Below, in pieces: positions 21,494 through 32,525 of a stretch of DNA of 64,000 nt. This DNA is from Isoetes taiwanensis. Taxonomy: Eukaryota > Streptophyta > Lycopodiopsida > Isoetales > Isoetaceae. Within the stretch, counting starts at the first letter, position 1, and every line of letters starts with the position of its first letter. Under the pieces are notes generated by a model. It saw nothing but the letters and a program-made list of their open reading frames with translations. It had not been told where the DNA came from and made no database searches. The position numbers were made by a program, and so were the translations under genes. The stretch covers positions 84,939 through 148,938 of the forward strand of contig JAJEKV010000188.1 in NCBI GenBank assembly GCA_021234155.1. The letters run 5' to 3'.

Positions 21494-22444
21494 TTAAATT
21501 TCATTCTTAGCATGGATGTAATTTTCTATTTTGTGAGCAATGCCTGGGTGCCTCTCTTGTCCCTTACTGCTGGAAACTCTTCGTGGTGGTTCAAGTATTT
21601 CAATACCTTCTCTAGCGGCCCTCTGTCTAGTGACCACATGTACTTCTGCTAGATCAATTTTATCTTCCAAGATGATCATCTTTGCTTCCTTACTCTCTTT
21701 AGATGAATCATCTTTAGGTTTTACCGCTGTATTTTTCGTGGTTTTAGATCTACACTCTCTTGAGTAATGCTTTCTCTCTCCACACTTCCAACACTCGATC
21801 TCTTTGGTATTCCTTCTTGTTGAAGCTTCAATAGACTTTGCAAAGGTGGAAGTGCTTGATTTTACTCTGGTTTTGTTATTAAAATAATATTTTTTAGTGT
21901 CATGGTTATTTCTCTCACAAACATGACACCATGTTGTTTGCAAAGAAACTCTACGTTCATTAGTGTAATGGCTTGGCTTTGCTTATTACACCATATGTAG
22001 CTTCTTTTAGGTTCACTCATATTTATTTTTTTAAATCCTCTTTCTAAGTTTTATTGCAACTTGTGTTGCAAATCCCGTACACCTTTAATTTCTTGATTTA
22101 TTTTCTTCCGTACAAGAGATTCCAAATCGGGTTTGGTATGCCTCTCCATGCCCAAAATTGAGCTGATTTGTGCAGCTCTTTTGACTGCTTGGTCGAGGGT
22201 GTCAGATCCCTCTAATTCAAGTTGCAGGTACTTTATTCCCAAACCCTTGTATGCACCATGCGATAACATCCTCATCATGGGGTGTTGGACTTAGTTTACT
22301 AGCTAATTCGGATACCCAAATTGCAAAATCCTTGGGTTTTTCTTCGGGTTTAATTTGCACGGTCTTTAATTCCTCTTTAATTTCTCTATTAGTTGGAATA
22401 GTGTGGAACGTGTTGAGGAATAATTTTTTTTTAAGTTTTCCCAT
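21494..22444 (-). mobile_element. Ty3-type gag with zinc knuckle
   Basis: Three minus-strand frames make up a gag. The first is a capsid-like part (FHTIPTNREIKEELKTVQIK, DFAIWVSELASKLSPTPHDE). The second is an AYKGLGIKYLQLELEGSD part. The third ends in nucleocapsid: a CCHC zinc knuckle C-WKCG-ERKHYSREC, preceded by a second partial one (CHVCERNNHDTKKYYF). The order gag, then RT, on the minus strand is right for an LTR element whose 5' LTR lies to the right. Frameshifts separate the parts. Confidence 0.7.
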
Positions 22445-22854
22445 TTAGTGATTTTATCTATGTTTTCATATAGCCAGTTTTGGAAAAAGTATTAACCTCA
22501 GATCATCAATACCTTCTCCATTTAAAATGCTGATACTTTTGAACTATTTGATATGTGTTTTAGGATTAATCTCTTAAGTTTTACCAAAACTATATTTGGA
22601 ATAACGAATGGTATGCTTGGAGGTAGACATGGCAAAAATGCCTTTAAGGTCAGGTAAAATTTCAGAAACTCTTGTTGCAGCTAATTTATTTTTTTTCTTC
22701 TCTCACGTCTTTTTTATCTTTCCTTTTCTTGTTTATCTCTAATTTCCTGCCTCTTTTTGCGCTCTTCGGCAAGGCTCTTGTACATTAGCTTCCGTTTACT
22801 AATTTACGAATCGGAGAATTTATGGATCTTTAATCAAGTGGATGCAGTTGTTGT

Positions 22855-22869
22855 CCGACAACGGAACCA
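22855..22869 (-). promoter_or_regulatory. Primer-binding site resembling tRNA-Asp
   Basis: The minus strand reads TGGTTCCGTTGTCGG, a 12-of-15 match to the tRNA-Asp-type primer site TGGCGCCGTTGCCGG used by Athila/Tat elements. It stands five bases from the inner edge of an LTR that begins (plus-strand reading) tgttaagggtc at 22875. This supports the lineage assignment of the gag to the left. Confidence 0.5.
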
Positions 22870-22874
22870 AAATA

Positions 22875-23600
22875 TGTTAAGGGTCTATCCCGTCTCACCC
22901 CCTTAATTATACATTCACATACAGATCCACAGTTATAGGTACGTGATGACAAATTAATACATCAATGCTTACCAGGTTATTAATGCATCCATACAATTCA
23001 TCCAATTCAGGCTCATCAGGATCTTCTATTTCATTGAACTCAATATCTTAATACAATAAAAGAAGATTAAGCTGTAAATCTCTACTGTATAAATTGCCAT
23101 GGATCACAAACTGGAGAATTTACTGTGCCTTTGTGCGTGACAATAGTGAAATAATGTACTCTGCATATAAACTGTAGTAGCTGGAACAATTCATCAATTT
23201 ACTCTAGATATAAGCTTTGCAAGAAGAAACAAGAATATATTTATAATCAGCTCAAACCCCAAGAATCGACATGGTTCGCTGGAGGAGGTGTTATGTAGAA
23301 TACTAGCCAACAAGAATCAATTCCTTGAAACAAAACTGCTTTGGAGTATGATGGCAAATTTATCTGTTATTGTCAGAGGATCCAAAAGTAAACAAAGGTA
23401 ACAAATTCCATCAAGAACTCTTAATCGTTACAAAATAGTTTTCACAGAGTAGCGTCTTTTTGCAAAACTTATACAAACAACACAGAACTTTTGCAAAACA
23501 AAGAACATAAGTTACTCTAAATCGATTTGCACATGAATAGGTCGTGATGATCCACTGCTTTGCTGTTTGCTGTCGGATTTGATATGTGTGCTGGAGATTT
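22875..23600 (-). mobile_element. LTR between Athila/Tat gag and extra ORF (outer edge not fixed)
   Basis: The inner edge TGTTAAGG is set by the primer site. The other edge must lie before about 23622, where the minus-strand extra ORF ends. The same LTR therefore has gag on its left and a 3'-end ORF on its right, as in a tandem array or after recombination. I could not find a clean polypurine tract, so the right edge is approximate. Confidence 0.5.
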
Positions 23601-23621
23601 TATCTACAGAAAGAAAACGGC

Positions 23622-25850
23622 TTAGACTATACTCTCTAGGTGTCGAATAGTATCTTCAAGAGTATCCCAGTTGGTCCCTTTTATAATGGCCCAGTTTGGA
23701 ACTTGCTTTTGGATAGACTCTTTGCATGACATGCGGTGTGCAAACCTAGGATCAACATTAGGATCTTCTTGAATAATTGATGGTGCATTGGAGAAGTTTA
23801 CTTGTATATCACTTGTTTGGATCAAAGATTGTCTCCAGATGTCATCGTTAACTTGTTTAAAAGGAGTGATATTCAAGAACAATTCATTGTCAAAGTCACT
23901 TTTATATAAAGAGTCCATTTTCTGAAGAAAAGCCAGGGGCAAATTTTGCTTAAGTGCCTCCCATTCGTCATCTATGGGCGACTTCCAATCTATATTGTGT
24001 AGAACAACATTGCTGCTTTATTATTGGTAAGTATGATGTCATAATGCAGAGCGACAATGGAAGGAAATCACGCCCAAATTCTAAACTCATTGTGGCAGTT
24101 GGCGGTGAGTTCCATTGCTTGCAAGAGCAATGCTTGTGCCTTTTTGACATGTTGATGGAAATTTAGTTTAGCCAATTCCTGAACAAATTTATCCAGTTGA
24201 ACATAATCACCTGTTTCCTGAAGAGCAAACTTGGGCTTAACATCATTGATGGCATCTTTAGTGGTGCTTCCCATGGTGACTTGAGAATGAGCCAAGTAAG
24301 CTATAACATAGCTTCTTATATCAACAACCCATGTTTGACATAAAATTGTTGTGCAAATAGAAATGTCATTATGGCATATGGCAGCAACAAGATGCAGGCG
24401 CTGTACATAAGTAAAAATATTCCATATTGCTGAGTATGGCCCCACGGGAATAGGCGCTGTACATAATTAAAAATATTCCATATTGCTGAGTATGGCCCCA
24501 CGGGAATAGGTACAGCTGGATCTATATTTTGAGTTAATAGACGTATGTTTAAACTGCTTAAGTCATATTGGTATCTATTTTCAAAGTTGTTAGATTAGGC
24601 AAAAGCCATTGGCAATTAGTAAATTCATGGTGAATTTGGTAAACCAAGGACTAGCTTTGAGTCAACTGACTTTTAACACTTGGTATGACTGTTTTATACT
24701 TTGCAGTTGTTGCTGTCCTTTTAAGTTTGAGAGTGTCTACCTTCATCTGGATTAAACTTTTGACAACTATAATGTTTGTTAGGTTGTTGGCTAAGAGTTC
24801 AGCATGGGCATGCCCTATCTCTTGTAGTTTCTTAGTAACCTCAGCATAATCTTGGATTTTTAGATTTAGAGCATCTTTAAGGCCTTATTTCTCTTGTTGA
24901 AGTATGGTAATTTGTTATACTATAGTTTTAACATCTGCTAGGATGATTTAATAACAACGTTGAGTGTCAGCCAATAAAAACGTCATCCTAAGTCCCTTGT
25001 AATTTTAACAAATGATGCATCATTAATTGTAGATGGATGACATAAGGAAATTCTCGTGCATTATTTCTTTTAATATTTCGCAACTGCCTATGCAATTGCT
25101 CTAAAAAATGTTGCCCAAGGTACTGGTATCCCTTGTGTAGCCACTATCACATAAGCTAACTATTTACGACTATAACCATGATGAGAAAATGGCTTTGAAT
25201 GCTGGATTTACTTTATTAAAATTAAAGCATTTCTTCTTTACTGTAATGCCATAAGACCCTAGGTCGAAATTGTCATATTGAGGTAAGTTAGTGTTAGGAA
25301 GTTTCAAGGTTTGCATTGCCAGTTCCCGTTGAACTTTAATGCGGCATGTGCGGTAAGTGTAACCTGTCCTGGTTATCAATTCATAGTTGTTTATGTATTC
25401 ATTTATCCACTCCTCATGGATTTGCACAAATGGAATAAGTACAAAAGACAATAAATGAGCCCGTCGTAAATAACCTACATCTTGATCATCCAATTGAGTT
25501 AAATTGATCAAATTGATGTTTGAATGTATAATTTGATATGGTTGAGTTTGGAGCATCCCCGTCAACTATTTGTATACAATATAATTGAACAAGAGTGATT
25601 TGTCAAGTTGTTTGCTTCTATTGGATGTTGTTCTCGATGGAAGTTTACACATTTTTGCCCCCCCGTGAGAGTTTGTGGGATATGTAACAATGGTGTTTGG
25701 AGTTCTTTGGTCCTTTACCAAAATAAAGGAGTATTTTATTATATGGTCAAAAGCCAATACAATACATAGCATCCATAAAGGATTCGTCGTAAACACCCTC
25801 AATTGAGGATTCCATCAATGGTGAATTCCTAGACCCGGTAAAGGTACCAT
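23622..25850 (-). pseudogene. Athila/Tat extra ORF downstream of integrase, copy 1
   Basis: Minus-strand frames 25802-25566, 25565-25170, 24445-24068 and 23942-23622 together form one protein of unknown function, interrupted by stops and frameshifts. Recurring features across copies are LAFDHIIKYSF, INEYINNYELITRT, ELAMQTLKLPN, LGSYGITVKKKCF, a heptad-rich segment (24900-24650), HNDISICT, YVQLDKFVQELAKLNF, and LPLAFLQKMDSLYKSD. No convincing membrane segment or signal peptide is seen. It follows integrase in the element, the place of the extra ORF known in Athila (env-like) and some Tat elements. A 56-bp tandem duplication (24398-24509) is private to this copy. Confidence 0.6.
24398..24509. 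repeat. 56-bp tandem duplication inside extra ORF copy 1
   Basis: A unit starting gcgctgtacataa and ending cccacgggaatag is present twice (24398-24453 and 24454-24509) with one visible difference (agtaaa versus attaaa). The plus-strand copy at about 35.1 kb has a single unit, so the duplication came after the copies separated. Confidence 0.85.
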
Positions 25851-26039
25851 GATCAACTGTAAGAGTTCACCTTGAACTTTTGCTCTACTTATTTTAACTG
25901 AAAATTTGGTGTTGCTCATGGCCTCTGGCCATTCCCACATACAAACTAATACTCTAAATCGTCGAGAGAAATTATTATTACTTGAAGATCAAAAACTTCA
26001 CTGAATGGCATTTACATGTACCAATTCCTTGGTTTTATA

Positions 26040-26665
26040 TGTTAGAAATAGAGAATCCAATCAATCTATTTCTAGAGTTTGCTTGATGAATTGGTGGATA
26101 CCATCAAGACAATGATTGTAACACAATAATTCAAAGGCAATTTATTGACCTGAAATGATATCAATATGAACCATTGAACTACTATAGCAAATAACACTGT
26201 AGATATGGGGTTGACTTAAACACTGTAGCAAAGTTGACCTGTTGAGAATACAACCACAGAATACCAATTCGATCTGCAATTCCTCCTTAAATTGATCTCA
26301 GACCAACTCAATAATACTGAGCCGACCTCTGTGATACCTTATAGATTGTACTTCGGCGGTTATGGCGCCGGAATCGGCCGCCTAGCCGAGTTCCTATTCA
26401 TATGGAGTTTCCCTCCATAGTATCGGGCAAACTTACTTTAATAAATCAAGTATTTGGGTTAAACCCAACCATTGAACCTATGGTACAAAGACCATGTATC
26501 TATATAACCTATAAAGGTTCAATAGTGTAATATTTGCCCTGAACTGTACATTAGGGCTAGACAAGCTCTGATAAACTCCCTGTAGAACTTCTGTACAATG
26601 TGTATACAACATTAATGTATAATCTTGAGCTCAGAATATGTGATGAACCAAACATAAATTCAACA
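26040..26665 (-). mobile_element. Copia 3' LTR
   Basis: In element sense this 626-bp LTR runs from 26665 (TGTTGAATTTATG) to 26040 (ends TCTAACA). It is preceded by the purine run GAAGGAGGAA. The 5' LTR at 31192-31733 is the same sequence with short internal deletions, including one of about 20 bp after the GGAGTTTCCC block and a larger one before cttctgtacaatg. Confidence 0.88.
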
Positions 26666-26676
26666 TTCCTCCTTCA
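26666..26676 (-). promoter_or_regulatory. Copia polypurine tract
   Basis: The minus strand reads GAAGGAGGAA directly before the TG of the 3' LTR. This is the expected primer site for plus-strand DNA synthesis. Confidence 0.75.
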
Positions 26677-26872
26677 TCACACTATTCTGTGACCTGGATG
26701 TCTAACTTAAACTGCTTGAATTTAATTCCAGGAAGTGCCTTTGTAAAAATATCTGCAATCTGTTTTGCAGTATTAACATATACCATTTCAATGAATTGTT
26801 TGGCACCAAATCTCTAATAAAGTGTATGTTTAGTTCAATATGCTTGGTTCTATCATGATGCATGTGGATTTT

Positions 26873-28250
26873 TCACAATAACAATGCAGCCGGGTTGCCA
26901 AGAAAAATTTGAATTGGATTAGTTTGTTTATAATCCAATTCCTCCAACAATCTTCTTAGCCAACATATCTCTTTGGCAGCTAAAGATGATGTTGTATACT
27001 CAGCTTCTGTTGAGGACATGGCAATAGCATTTTGCTTTTTGCTTTTCCAAGTTATAGCACCTCCACCTAAGAATATAACAAATCCTGATGTGGATTTTCT
27101 ATTTGACAAATCCCCTCCCCAATCTGCATCACTGTATGCACATAGCTGTAGATTTTCTGAATTGAATGTTACTCCATGTGTCTTTGTCCCCTTTAGATAT
27201 TCTAACACCCTTTTGCCTGCAATCCAATGATCTTTGGTTGGATTATGACATCTCCTGCTCAGGATATTTACAATATATGATATGTCTGGTCTTGTATTGT
27301 TTGTCAAATATAACAAACACCCAATTAATGACCTGTATGGAACATTTTCCATTTCTTTGATATCCTTTTCAGTGAGTGGCCTTTCTTCTGTCAATCTATG
27401 ACCTGGAACTACAGGGGTTTTTGCTGGATGTGCATCAACAAGGTTAAACCTTTTAAGCATGTTTTCTATATGTTTGCATTGCTGCAGCTTTACCAACTAT
27501 TGATCCCTGTTTCTACATACTTCAATTCCCAAAAAATGTTTTAGCTCCCCTAAGTCTGACATTTCAAATCTCGAACTTAATATTCCTTTGCAATGATTTA
27601 GGACACTTAATTGATTTGCTGCCATAATACAGTCATCAACATATAAAGCTATGATGCAAAATATTCCTGCTTGCTTATATCTATAAAGATTGCCATCATT
27701 TTTTAGTTTTTCAAACTCTTGTTCCTTAAGGAAATTGTCCATGCACATATACCACTCCCTAGGAGATTGCTTCAGTCGCATACATACTGCTTAGCTTCCA
27801 AACTTTATTTTCTTGTTGTTCATATCCCGGTGCTTGCGTGATAAATACTTTTTCCTCCAATTTGGCATTTAGAAGTTGTTTTTTACATCCATGTGATGTA
27901 TTTCAAGGTCTTGTGCATTTGCTATTACAAGCAATGTTCTAATGCTAGTTAATTTCACAATAGGGGAGTATGTTTCATCAAAGTCTAGTCCCTGTCTTTG
28001 AGTGGGCCCTTTTGCCAGAAATCTTGCCTTGTACTTCTTGCTTCCATCTGCATTTTCTTTTATTTTGAAAAGCCATTTGCAACCTATAACATTTCCCTTT
28101 GCTGGGTGGTCTACTAACTCATATGTTTGAGTTTTCTGAAATGATTCCAACTCATCATTCATGGCTTTAAGCCACTGTTCTTTGTCTGCACTTTCCATTG
28201 CCTCTTCAAATGACTGAGGGATTGTAATATTTTCTAGGATGGCCATTATA
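26873..28250 (-). pseudogene. Copia reverse transcriptase and RNase H
   Basis: Three minus-strand frames cover the domain. Frame 28333-27869 has SFEEAMESADKEQWLKAMND, GCKWLFKIK, ARFLAKGPTQRQGLDFDETY and SIRTLLVIA..DLEIHHMDVK. Frame 27781-27497 has LKQSPREWYMC and the catalytic box LYVDDCIMAA. Frame 27496-26873 has LLYLTNNTRPDISYIVNILS and the RNase H motif YSDADWGGD with TSGFVIFLGGGAITWKSKKQ and SSTEAEY. The order and wording are classic Ty1/copia. One frame break near 27785-27866 removes a short segment and another lies near 27497. The catalytic residues themselves are kept, suggesting a fairly young element. Confidence 0.9.
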
Positions 28251-28261
28251 TGTACATGTTC

Positions 28262-28703
28262 CAAATGAATTGAGGAAGAAATTAGATGATAAGGCAAATA
28301 TTGGGTTTCTTGTGGGCTATGATGAGGAATCAAAGGGCTACAGAATATATGTACCAGAAAGGAAAACTATTATCATTAGTAGAGATGTAATATTCGATGA
28401 ACGAGTGGTTTATAAGGATAGATACAAAAAAAGGGCAGTTTTCAATGAAAAGGATATGGATGTGTCAAAGGATCAGCAGAGCTTAGATTTAGATTCAGAT
28501 CAAGAGGAAGAAGACACTATAATAGAACCTCATGTGCAATGAAACTAGGAATATAGAAAATATTGAAAACCAATACATACCACCAAGTTCAGTAGCCAAA
28601 AGGAAAACACAGGCAAAAAGACTTTTGGAAGGTGTACCAGGAAATATAGAACAATATGGAAGAAATGACTTGGGAAGGAGCAGAAGACTTGAGAAGCAGC
28701 AAA
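28262..28703 (+). mobile_element. Inverted copia integrase-tail segment
   Basis: Here the coding sense flips to the plus strand: KLDDKANIGFLVGYDEESKG, YRIYVPERKTIIISRDVIFD, then an acidic linker ending LGRSRRLEKQQ. This is the part that should come just before the RT (SFEEAMES) on the minus strand. The junction at about 28262 joins the two in opposite orientation, and the segment ends exactly where an LTR starts at 28704. Confidence 0.75.
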
Positions 28704-29304
28704 TGTTAGAAATAGAGAATCCAATCAATCTATTTCTAGAGTTTGCTTGATGAATTGGTGGATACCATCAAGACAATGATTGTAACACAATACAATTTAT
28801 TGACTAAAAATGATATCAATATGAACCATTGAAGTACTGTAGCAAATAACACTGTAGATATGGGATTGACTTAAATCAGAGCAAAGTTGACCCGTTGAGA
28901 ATACAAACCACGTAATACCAATTCGATCCGCAATTCCTCCTTAAATTGATCTCAGACCAACTCAATAATACTGAGCCGGCCTCTGTGATACCTTATAGAT
29001 TGTACTTCGATGGTTATGGCGCCGGAATCGGCCGCCTAGCCGAGTTCCTATTCATATGGAGTTTCCCTCCATAGTATCGGGCAAACTTACTTCAATAAAT
29101 CAAATATTTGGGTTAAACCCAACCATTGAACCTATGGTACAAAGACCATGTATCTATATAACCTATAAAGGTTCAATAGTGTAATATTTGCCCTGAACTG
29201 TACATTAGGGCTAGACAAGCTCTGATAAACTCCCTGTAGAACTTCTGTACAATGTGTATACAACATTCATGTATAATCTTGAGCCCAGAACATGTGATGA
29301 ACCA
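28704..29304 (-). mobile_element. Third copia LTR, internal to the element
   Basis: It is the same LTR as at 26040 and 31192, same orientation, nearly full length (tgttagaaatagag to about tgatgaaccaca). Its last dozen bases differ from the others (cacacactagtt instead of aacataaattcaaca), so the 3' edge is altered or truncated. It abuts the inverted integrase segment on the left and tRNA-like DNA on the right. Confidence 0.8.
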
Positions 29305-29485
29305 CACACTAGTTCCTTAGCAATGTGGTCTCGAGTTCGAGACCGCCCAGAATCGCACTCGGTACTGTTGGGGGTCAAATCCCAACAGACGCAATGTAAG
29401 GTGGTTGGGGGCAGGGCCCAACCAAGCAATGTAGTGTGGTGTGTGGTCACATGTCCAGTTGGATGCTGCCTAGTGGCGTGACGTT
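29305..29485 (+). mobile_element. SINE-like fragment with an RNA polymerase III B-box
   Basis: After the LTR edge, the plus strand contains tctcgagttcgagacc (29328-29343), a B-box match (GGTTCGANNCC type). It is followed by about 140 bp of GC-richer sequence that ends in a (tatc)n tract. No well-spaced A-box is seen, so this would be a truncated tRNA-derived SINE. It lies in the gap of the copia element. Confidence 0.4.
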
Positions 29486-29492
29486 AAAACTA

Positions 29493-29530
<38 letters not shown>
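29493..29530. repeat. (TATC)n microsatellite
   Basis: About nine to ten uninterrupted tatc units are present. The tract immediately follows the SINE-like fragment and could be its simple-repeat tail. It is followed at 29540-29585 by a 23-bp tandem duplication (aatggcccacataggtctt...). Confidence 0.95.
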
Positions 29531-29533
<3 letters not shown>

Positions 29534-29537
29534 ACAT

Positions 29538-29732
29538 TCAATGGCCCACATAGGTCTTTATGAATGGCCCACATAGGTCTTTATGTACTAACTCAAGAAC
29601 ATCCCTTGCTCTTGTTTTTGAGTGTTTGAATGGTAGCCTGTTTATTTTCCCAAGAATACATCCCTCACACTTGAAATTTTCAGATTTTATATCTTTGCAT
29701 TTTAGCCATCCCTTCTTGGCTAGATATTTCAA
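29538..29732 (-). pseudogene. Copia GAG-pre-integrase domain
   Basis: The minus-strand frame reads YLAKKGWLKCKDIKSENFKC, EGCILGKINRLPFKHSK, and then DVLELVHKDLCGP. This is the HHCC-type zinc region and the start of the integrase core. It breaks off at the 23-bp duplication and microsatellite, so the catalytic DDE core is lost. Confidence 0.85.
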
Positions 29733-30125
29733 GTTGTTGCAATGTGTATGGGCCAGCCTGTCATGCCAGAGTTCAAATTCGGAAATTTTAGGTCGTTGAT
29801 GCTATCATGGCCAAAAGCTTCCATTTGAAACAGACACAACACGACGATTTGCATGAAACTTTAATATATTGCCAAGATAGATATTAGCCTAAGTCCACTA
29901 GGTCGGCTTATTTAAATGAGATTTTTATAATTGTTGGGACACACAAAACATTTTCAATGTCTACTATGTTCCCATCAAGATCAATGAGCTGCAGAAGTCC
30001 CTTCCTTCAATTTCTTGTATGTCTCCATTTCCAACTTGAATTCTTCTAGAGTGAGAAGTTGAAAATTTTTTTAATGATCAAGAGATTGACTCATCGATCT
30101 TTTTTCCACTATCAACTACAAGAGT

Positions 30126-30902
30126 TTAGCTTTTATTAGCATGCTTTGATTTTTTTTTCTCAACAATGGTAAATGCAAGGCTTACCTCATCATCTTCATC
30201 AACATCAGACTTTTCCTTTTTTCTTCTTGTTCCGTGGCAACAAAAGTTCCGATTGGTTTCGCCACGACCCTCCCCCGTGCTTATTTTTCGCCATAATCCT
30301 TTGGACATTTGGAGTTGGGCATTTGGCTGCAAACATGTCCCTTACCACCACAAGTGTAACAATTGAAGTCTCTTTTGGTCTTAGGGCACTCACTTTTAAA
30401 ATGGCCAGCCTCATTACAATTGTAACATGTAACTTGGTTCTTTTTGCCAGCAAAAAGAATTTCAGAGGGTTCCTCACCTTCTCTCATTATTTCTTCGGTT
30501 CATACTCAGTTCTCAAAATATTCTCGGTTTTTTCCCTTGTTTTACTCATGTTCCTTATGAATAAAGACAGATTTTCATTATCACTTACTGCCTAGAGATT
30601 TGTAATATCTGACTTCTTTCAGAAATGTTCACCCCTGCCCTAGCTAAATCAGCAACAATGTTGTCAAATGTATTGAAGAAATCTGAGACATCTCCCTCTT
30701 CCTTAAGCTTTAGATTTCTTAGCTCAGTTTCAAGAAGATCAATTTGAGAGAAGGTTTTTTCTTCAAAATGTTTCAAAAGATAAGACCACATCTGTCTTGG
30801 ATTCATGTTTCTAAGTTTAAGCCTAATGGTAGGGCTTACCTTGCACGTGATTATTCCCTGTGCTTCTTTGAGTCTTGAGTATAAAGATCTCCCAGTCCTC
30901 AT
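30126..30902 (-). pseudogene. Copia gag (UBN2-type) with two CCHC knuckles
   Basis: The frame 30902-30585 has SLYSRLKEAQGIITCKVSPT, MWSYLLKHFEE and LLETELRNLKLKEEGDVSDF, typical of copia gag. The frame 30487-30281 carries two zinc knuckles, CYNCNEAGHFKSEC and CYTCGGKGHVCSQM (the second ends in Met, not Cys). Stops and a frame change separate the frames. The N-terminal gag should lie at 30903-31140. Confidence 0.85.
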
Positions 30903-31178
30903 TAGACTGCTCCCTGCTTGGCCTTCTGCGCATTTTGCCTCATGTTAACTGAACCTTCAGATACTGACCTTGTGAGAGTATTGAAGTCCAAATTAGTGAC
31001 ACCATCTGGATCTACAAGATCCCAGAGGTCCTCCACTTCCAAAATATGTTTGACTGCATCTTTCCATACTTGAAAACCCGGTCCTCCCTTATATACTTCT
31101 ACAGTGCTTAGTTAACTAGCTCTAAATCTACTTGACATGATGAAAAACTTCCCTTTGAGTGTTTAGAACCTGGCAATA

Positions 31179-31190
31179 GCTCTGATACCA
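31179..31190 (-). promoter_or_regulatory. Copia primer-binding site (initiator tRNA-Met)
   Basis: The minus strand reads TGGTATCAGAGC, the standard plant copia primer site complementary to tRNA-iMet. It begins one base inside the 5' LTR end. Confidence 0.9.
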
Positions 31191-31191
31191 A

Positions 31192-31733
31192 TGTTAGAAA
31201 TAGAGAATCCAATCAATCTATTTCTAGAGTTTGCTTGATGAATTGGTAGATACCATCAAGACAATGATTGTAACACAATAATTCAAAGGCAATTCAAAGG
31301 CAATTTATTGACTAGAAATGATATCAATATGAACCATTGAACTACTATAGCAAATAACATGGAGATATGGGATTGACTTAAATATTTGTAGCAAAGTTGA
31401 CCCGTTGAGAATACAACCACGTAATACCAATTCGACCGCAACTCCTCCTTAAATTGATCTCAGACCAACTCAATAATACTGAGGCGGCCCTGTGATACCT
31501 TATAGATTGTACTTCGGCAGTTATGGCCCCGGAATCGGCCGCCTAGCCGAGTTCCTATTCATATGGAGTTTCCCAAACTTACTTTAATAAATCAAATATT
31601 TGGGTTAAACCCAACCATTGAACCTATGGTACAAAGACCATGTATCTATAAACTTCTGTACAATGTGTATACAACATTAATGTATAATCTTGAGCTCGTA
31701 ATATATGATGAACCAAACATAAATTCAACATTA
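31192..31733 (-). mobile_element. Copia 5' LTR
   Basis: It is bounded by the primer site and by the TTATA target duplication. At 542 bp it is shorter than the 3' LTR because of internal deletions. The rest is close to identical apart from scattered substitutions. Confidence 0.88.
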
Positions 31734-31738
31734 TATAA

Positions 31739-32488
31739 CTTTAGATGATTTACCATTTACTAAAGTGGGTAGAAATGTACTCTGGACATCTTTTAATTTA
31801 CTTGATCCTTTTTCATACAATTTATGGATTTGAAATGGGCCAAACCATCTACATTTCAACTTCCTTAGGTATTATTTAAATCGAGAATCATATAAAAGAA
31901 CCTTGGCGCCATCATGAAAGTCTTGGAACTATTGTTTACAGTCTATCCATGCCTTCCTTCTGTCTTTAGATACCTGTTATGCCCAAATAGATTATTGGCT
32001 TTTCATCTAAAGCTTCTAATTATATTAACACGTGTTGTAAAGAAGGAAGATCTCGCCATTTGATGATGAATAGCAATATGCAAGCTTGGTATTACAAATT
32101 GAATGGTAAGACAGCCTCTACCCCATAAGTTAATTGAAATGGAGTATATGCCCAAAGCAATCACGGTAAGAGTTATTCCATTCGCAGAGATTTACAAATT
32201 TTCTTCAAGATTGTGGACGAGGATCTTGTTGGTGGATTAAGCCTGCCCAATTAGCTTGAGGATAATAGGGGTGGATTTATAGTGAACAATCAAGAAATTT
32301 CTTGTAAGCATCTCTATTGTGGAATTGATGAAATGAACTTCCCCTATCACTTACGAGTTCAATGGGACAACCCAAACACGGTGATGACCTATTGGTAGAG
32401 CACTTTTGTTACACTTTTAGCTGTACTATCCTTCAAGGCTCTCGCCTCCCGCCCATTTTGTATAGTGACCATGTGTCTTATCCTCTGA
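31739..32488 (-). pseudogene. Athila/Tat integrase C-terminal half, minus-strand arm
   Basis: This is the inverted counterpart of 32775-33530. The minus strand carries the same integrase core and tail (from HYTKWA-like residues to the FVNG-type end), heavily broken. Its continuation to the left, past the copia insertion, is at 26034-25850, where the extra ORF begins. The arm starts abruptly at about 32488, the symmetry point of the inverted duplication. Confidence 0.7.
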
Positions 32489-32525
32489 AACAACCGATAT
32501 ATAAAGGCATGCCCATGAAGGAGCC

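Larger units (their letters stand above)
26035..31738 (-). mobile_element. Ty1/copia LTR retrotransposon inserted in the Athila/Tat copy
   Basis: A complete-ended copia element on the minus strand. LTRs are at both ends (26040-26665 and 31192-31733), each reading TG...CA, with a 5-bp target duplication TTATA at 26035-26039 and 31734-31738. Primer site and polypurine tract are in place. The interrupted host sequence (integrase tail) resumes on both sides and can be checked against the uninterrupted plus-strand copy near 33.53 kb. Inside, gag, pre-integrase, RT and RNase H remain, but the integrase core is replaced by an inverted segment, an extra LTR and foreign DNA. It is non-autonomous now. 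Confidence 0.88.

Noticed and set aside
28532-28750. Plus-strand ORF running from copia integrase into the LTR
   Set aside because: It is a chance read-through of the inverted segment into the LTR start, not a fusion gene.
29493-29530. CRISPR-like array
   Set aside because: It is a plain TATC microsatellite without spacers, in a plant genome.
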